DNA of 64,000 nucleotides from Sipunculus nudus (Eukaryota; Annelida; Sipuncula; Golfingiida; Sipunculidae), in the NCBI GenBank assembly GCA_026874595.1, contig CM049314.1:28783729-28847728 (forward strand). Direction: 5' to 3'. The number at the start of each line of letters is the position of its first letter. Within the stretch, counting starts at the first letter, position 1. Of the stretch, positions 58,038 through 64,000 are shown piece after piece. The translations under genes were made by a program, and so were the position numbers. The notes below the pieces were generated by a model that was not told the DNA's origin, made no database searches, and was given only the letters and a program-made list of their open reading frames with translations.

Positions 58038-61000
58038 CATTATATAAATATTGTGTATTCTATGGATATACAGACTGTATCATGAGATGCAGTTAATATA
58101 TGTATCATTAGGCAAAAAAAAATAAAAAGGTATGGATCTCAGGCAATGCGCACATCAAATTTAAACTCTTGCATCAAAAATCTGCTAATTTTATTTTCAA
58201 TAGAAACTAATCAATTTTGAGCTCCAGCTGCTTCGAAATTTCTTCTCAAGAAAATAAAATAATACAATTTTTTAAATACAATGTAGTGCTTTTACCTGTT
58301 TAGCAAAAATTATGCTATTATCATGCTTTTCCCTGATCATATGACATTTGTATGGTAACATTAAAAAAAGGTAAAAAAAAAACCTGCCTACAATGATTTC
58401 TGAAAAAAGTGCCTCAGAACCAAACCTTTCTTTTTTTGGGCCTTACAGGTCTTAGGAATAGGTTGTAAACTAGTGTTCAATGATGGAAAGAGATGAAATG
58501 ACATATCCATTTTTAGTCAGTTATTTTATGTAGCTTGCATATTACCAAGAAATCTGCTGTAAAGATAATATACCTAAAACACTGACTGGGTAAATCACAC
58601 TGAAAGGTCCAGGTAACACATTTGTTGTTGACACTTGCTACACAAGTTTTAGTTTTAATGCTATTCACTACTTTGTGTCATGTCTTTAAATTCTTATCTC
58701 GAACAAGATTAGACATTTTTCCAGGATATTATACCTTCTTTCCATTTCCAAACACAATGGTTTGGGACTGATTGTGCACAAATTGCTACTGATGTATGAA
58801 ACAAGCACAGCGTCACTGTTCACAGTCAGACGTGATAGTTATCATGACACAGGTTGCTTATTATGTGTTTGATTTTAATGTAATTAAAGATAAATTGCCC
58901 TGTAACTAACCATAATTGTAAACTATTATGAACTAAATCATCACATACATATCAATTAATTTTTTTATTTATCTATAATTACTTATCCATTTTGAAAATC
59001 TTACATATGTATAACTCAATAGTTTTCAGGACACTAATGTGTTTCATTCATCCATAATTAATTAAATGAAATAAACAAGTAAACATGAAGGATTTTTTTA
59101 TTTATTTTTTGTCAAAATTAAAAATTATTGCACTGGGACAGTTTTCTGATTATCATAATTCACAATATATCAAGGTTTTTCTCAAATTCTGAGAGCTTCA
59201 TCAGTTTATGATATTTTAAACAAACCTTAATTAATGTTTTGCAACATTGGGCTGCAATGATGGACTTTAAACAATTGTCTGCCAATGCTGGCATGTACTA
59301 AATCAAGTACTAGCTTTCATGACATTCGTAACCTTGACAACCCGTGAGTGTGGGCGGTGAACGGTTGTGGCATGATCAACCACATGTAGGATATCTGTCC
59401 CGGGTTGTATCCTTCTGAGGCAGGGTACATGTGGTTAGGACAAATCACGCATAACAAAATAGTCCATGAATAATGTCAAAATCAAGTGCCACATCAACCT
59501 CAAATCGAAACCCTGCTCAGGGCTGTTTAAAAATTAGGTTTTAAATATAAAATGGATTTTTCTGTGTAAACGTGGGATTTATGGGTTACTGGTAAATGGA
59601 CAATATAATGTCAATTCAGTAATTGTAAATTGCATGAACCAGCATGGCTGATACTGTGGTCTATATATAATACTATACTTTTTATCTATGTGTCATGAAT
59701 ATAAACTTTTTCTGATAGCCATGTCTGATATACGATATATTGATACTTAAAGTGGTAATTATAACTCTGTCTTTTTGCCTTTTAAACCTGAAATTTTAAA
59801 ATCAGATTTAACATTTAACTTATCTTATCTGAAACATAATTCTGATCATGATCACACTCAAATTTAATTCATGGGCCAAGGGTCAACAATTGATTCAATG
59901 AAAAATGTAATTCATTTTTTTTGTTGGATTCACTAAAGCCAAACGATTTCCCCATCTGTGAATGTTTTACAAAACTCAGAGCTGCATACATGTATTTCCC
60001 TAAATACCAATACATCCCCTACCTAAATGCTTCCTCTGTCCTCAGGAATTAGGCATGTTAGGTAACTCTTAGTCCCTTACCAAGCATTACAAGCAGTAAA
60101 AAAAATTACAATTTTTTTAAAATCATTTCAAGTGGATACATTGCTGGTCATGATACACTTTTTCTATTCCATTCCATTTACTCACTGCTCAAAAAGGTTA
60201 AACCTTTTCCAGAAACATTGGCAAGGTGCTGCCACTAGGCCAGTTTTGTTCTTATCTGAATCTGCAATATTTTTCTCTAATTTTTCATAAAATTCTTGGC
60301 CCTGTTACACCATATTGGGCAAATAATAACAGTTTTGCAAGCAGTGGATGAGTGGATTGAGTGAAAAGATACCTAAGATGACCATCACTGCGGTTGCCTT
60401 TGTTCTTTGTATGGCATTCAATTTTGTGATATTTGTGAAGAGGGAAAACACCCTTTGAGATAAAATACGCCATATTTGCAAAGGTGAACAGTAATGTTGC
60501 TGTAGCTTAAATGGCAACTTATGTATATTGTTGCAGTATCATCAATATTAGCACACATTTTATGTTACCCATAATTCAAACATTGATAATATAAATAATA
60601 CCAATATTTTTTATATCTGCCTCTATTACACTAAGGATTTCCAGCTGTTCAATGTTACCTAAGCTCTGCATGGCACTGTTAAGTTCTTGATACATATTGA
60701 GTATATGGTTATAATATTTGCTATGTACATTGTGGGGAACATTGTGAAAATGAAACTCTCACAAAACATTGAAGAGGTTAAAATCATGAATATTTAACCT
60801 CGCAAATATGAAGTCAAGCACAGTATTATAAAGCAGTTGTCTCCTGGAAATACCCTAAACACCATTGTAATAGTCAGAAAACCATGCTTGTTTTCCTTAT
60901 AAAATAAAATGGCGACACACGCATAAATGACAAAACCAGCTGAGTCAATTACTTCTATTATTCTAATCACACATACAATCACCATGCACTCATTAGTTAA

Positions 61001-62679
61001 TAAGAAGATTCACTCACCTGGTATTGTTATGGTTATCTAAGCATGATAAGCTAATAATCTTTATTTTTCAATCAATAATGTAACACTGACATAAACAACA
61101 AGCCCTGCTTAACGTTTCTGGTCACATGTATTGGTTTCAATATGTGTACAGGCCCTTATCATTATGTTTAACAAGGATGGTGTAGTGAACTCTTGCTAAA
61201 AATAGCCTGTGTCGTGACTACCCAGAGCCCTGGAGAACAATGATATCCACATAAACCAGCAAAACAAGAATTTCCCATCTATGTTTTTTATATACATATG
61301 TATATGGCACCCATTGCTTTTCAAGCAATCAATATAATATGTAAACATCCACTATGGCTAGACCTTTTTGCCAATGGAGCCAAATTTTTTGTATGATCAT
61401 TGATGCATACCACCAACATGGATAATAATTTACTGATAAAATGATGAATATGATCTGATGTTAATTGTTATTCTGTCTTGATAAAGGGGAGCATCATTCA
61501 TCCTGTGACCAAAAAAAGCCACAGATAATAAAGTCACAGGTTTATGTAGGAAATAAAGACAAAGGTTTATGCAGGAAAAGACTTCTTCATTAATGGTATA
61601 AAAATAAGTGGTTTTGATATGTTGTATGGAACCTTCATCTGATACAGATGATAAAATATAAGGAACTACAAACTAGAGCATTCACAATGAGTTAATCTCA
61701 AGCTTAAATTAAGCATTTAAAATAACCAAAACTATAATAATTCAAACAGTTAAACTAGTCATGACCTTGTTTAAACTTAAATCCTGAAGTAGTAATGTAA
61801 TAAGTAAAAGATGAAGTTAGAATATTAGGGGTATTATTTATTTCAATTAAATTTGTGCCAGATTCCCTACTAAACCTGTGACTTTATTTCCTGTGACTTT
61901 GTTCCTTTACAAACCTGTGACTTAAATTTGCTTCCAAACTGTGTTAGTAACTTTTTTCTGTGACTTTATTTCCTGCCCTTAAATTCAAATGCAATTTAGA
62001 AATGATCCAAGGGTGTGTACAAAAACGGTTAAGGCCTTAATATCTTCAAAACACCTTGGTCTATTGTAGCTTTAAAATAAATAACTATTCTGAATAAGAT
62101 ATACATATGTTGAATAATTAGCATATCCTGTGTTAGATCTGCTATATATACAAATATATTTTTGCAATTGGGTCTGAAGATTTTAAAATTAAAAGCCAAT
62201 TTTTCATTTTTACAAAAAAGTGATATTTCTGACTTATGGCAGTACATATAATAATATCATCTTAAAATATGCACAAATATCTACAGGCCTGTTTTGGATT
62301 GTGTATTTATCATTTTTATTTTTACTTAAATTTTTATTTTAAAATTCTTTGTTTTAAATTGCCTGTAACTAATTTTTTTTAATAAGATACAGAACTAAGG
62401 AAAAATTCATCCCTGTCCTAGATAATATATTTTAAATATATGTGCAGCATTTGATAGCTTTATGTCTGGAAGTTGGTGAGAAATATCCCTCCAAAGGTAT
62501 TGTAATCCACTGAAATACTGTTTTGAGAAAATGGTCAAAAACCGTTTTGGTAGGGTAATTCTGTTCTAGTTGGCTGACTGAAATATGAAAACAAGTGACA
62601 GCTGAATAAAATAACTAATATATGTGATTTGATTATGCTCCTCCCTTTTTCATTACTCTTAAAAACATCTTTCATGTAT
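58038..62679. other. Non-coding upstream interval
   Basis: No supported gene. Holds an inverted repeat at 59378-59436 and a split inverted repeat at 61515-61580 / 61865-61975. Confidence 0.45.
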
Positions 62680-63180
62680 ATCAAGGCCTTCAGGCCTAAT
62701 GTGAACCTGTGCAATGGGATATATTTCAGGTATAATGTGTCCATGCTTGACCATTACTTTTCAAGTACACGTGTGACATGTATTATGTACAATCCACGTA
62801 CCAAACATTTTGAACTTGAGCACCAATTACACAAACATCACTCCTAAAATACTAGCATGCATGTACACAAAACAAAATGATTGTAGGTGGCACCACCAGT
62901 CTTGTGTAAGAGAATGCCATCAAAGATGTATGCAAAATTTCAGGCAGAAACTTCAAACCAATCTTGGGCTATGTGCATAGATGCATGAAACTGAAAAACA
63001 TTTATAGGTGGCGAAGCAAGTCTTATATACAACAAAACTATCCGAGATGTATGGACATGCTAGCTCTGATGATTTTTAGACAGCACGTATGGGTTATGTA
63101 AGGATGACAGCAGACAGAGGACAACTGGTGGACAACACTGCGCTATCGCATGATCAGACAGGTTCACTAAAGATTGAAAT
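62680..63180. repeat. Dispersed repeat family, copy upstream of the gene
   Basis: Shares CAGGCCTAATGTGAACCTGT with 28565 and GGCACCACCAGTCTTGTG with 22500-29000. Ends in GACAACACTGCGCTATCGCAT, the family's usual tail. Confidence 0.65.
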
Positions 63181-63858
63181 GCCATATGTCAAGTCTGTAA
63201 GTATCAAACTCAGAAGAGGGCAGAAATCATGGTCCAGGACAACAGCTACTAATTTGGTCACTTGGGCATGCTGCCTTACACTAATTTATAGTCAATAAAC
63301 AGGGCCCAGCTTATCAAGGTAAGCACTGCTCAAGCTCAACAAGACTGACTGCAGGTCATAATCCCAGGTATCAGTCAATCCACAGCTCCTTTTTCCAGCA
63401 AATCAGAAACTGAAAACCGTGGTTTGGTCAAGGTAAACATGTTTGGTTGATAGGTCAGTTAAAATGCTATTTTTTTTCTGAATGATGAACTAAATTGTCC
63501 ATAACACAGTTTTTGGTGACAAGGTGGGTATTAAAATTACCTAGTAGTAAATGTTTTTTTCTTATATGAACATTTACTTGATTATTTATGATACAAGATC
63601 ATAAGGTAACACAGATAATGAATAGTTTGGCTTATTTGCTTGATACATTTTAGATTCATATTTATAAGCACCCAGCCATAACTTTATATAGCTCTCTTTT
63701 GGCTTGGAATAGGTTGTTATGGAAATCAAAACTTCACTGGTATTTGGTATTATATTTATATATATCTAAACGACTACACATCACATGAAAAGAAGGTTTG
63801 CTATTAAATAATAATTAAATATATATACTACAGAATTCCATACCAAAGTGTGTATATA

Positions 63859-63872
63859 CTCTCTCTCTCTCG

Positions 63873-63910
<38 letters not shown>
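63859..63910. repeat. (CT)n and (TA)n microsatellite
   Basis: CT run at 63859-63871, then CGCGA, then TA dinucleotides. Confidence 0.95.
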
Positions 63911-63915
<5 letters not shown>

Positions 63916-64000
63916 CATACATTCATATTCACACATTAATAATGATATAACATTTTACATGATCTGCATGTCTATCAACTAATTTTATTATAGTTTTCAA

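Overview
This is an AT-rich, intron- and repeat-rich animal nuclear window that holds one recognisable protein-coding gene. It spans about 37 kb on the minus strand: an 18-exon gene for a SHARK/HTK16-type cytoplasmic tyrosine kinase (SH2, ankyrin repeats, SH2, proline-rich linker, kinase). I assembled it exon by exon from conserved motifs, GT/AG splice sites and reading-frame continuity. It gives an uninterrupted 824-codon frame from ATG at 55983 to TAA at 18973. This family is known from sponges, cnidarians, insects and other invertebrates and is missing from vertebrates, so the source is an invertebrate. The repeat style suggests a mollusc, but that is inference.

Layout from left to right. 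1-18972 lies downstream of the kinase stop. It holds a degraded copy of kinase exon 15 with its flanking introns (about 1474-2955), itself split by a short terminal-inverted-repeat insertion. It also holds a foldback-like element with long inverted arms built of about 175-bp subrepeats (about 3340-7690), a 489-bp tandem duplication (8822-9796) and several microsatellites. I see no intact gene there. 18973-55983 is the kinase gene. Its introns hold dispersed non-coding repeat families, a pogo-like element with TA target duplication (31693-32805), three hAT-like non-autonomous elements with 8-bp target duplications, a LINE 3' fragment, tRNA-type SINE-like copies and local tandem repeats. 56207-64000 is upstream sequence with repeats and no convincing coding exon.

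The kinase domain keeps the glycine loop, VAIK lysine, HRDLAARN and DFG motifs and a Syk-like DYY activation loop and APE region, so it should be active. By analogy with Drosophila Shark, which acts downstream of the engulfment receptor Draper, it probably reads phosphotyrosine motifs on receptors.

The observations most worth a second look are: the apparent glutamine gatekeeper at the exon 14/15 junction; the duplicated exon 15, whose empty sites date later insertions; a 35-bp minisatellite that has copied the exon 6 splice donor into the intron; a tandem repeat containing the stop codon; and the foldback-like element carrying arrays of TCAAGGTCA. I did not find evidence for a wholly new biological system.
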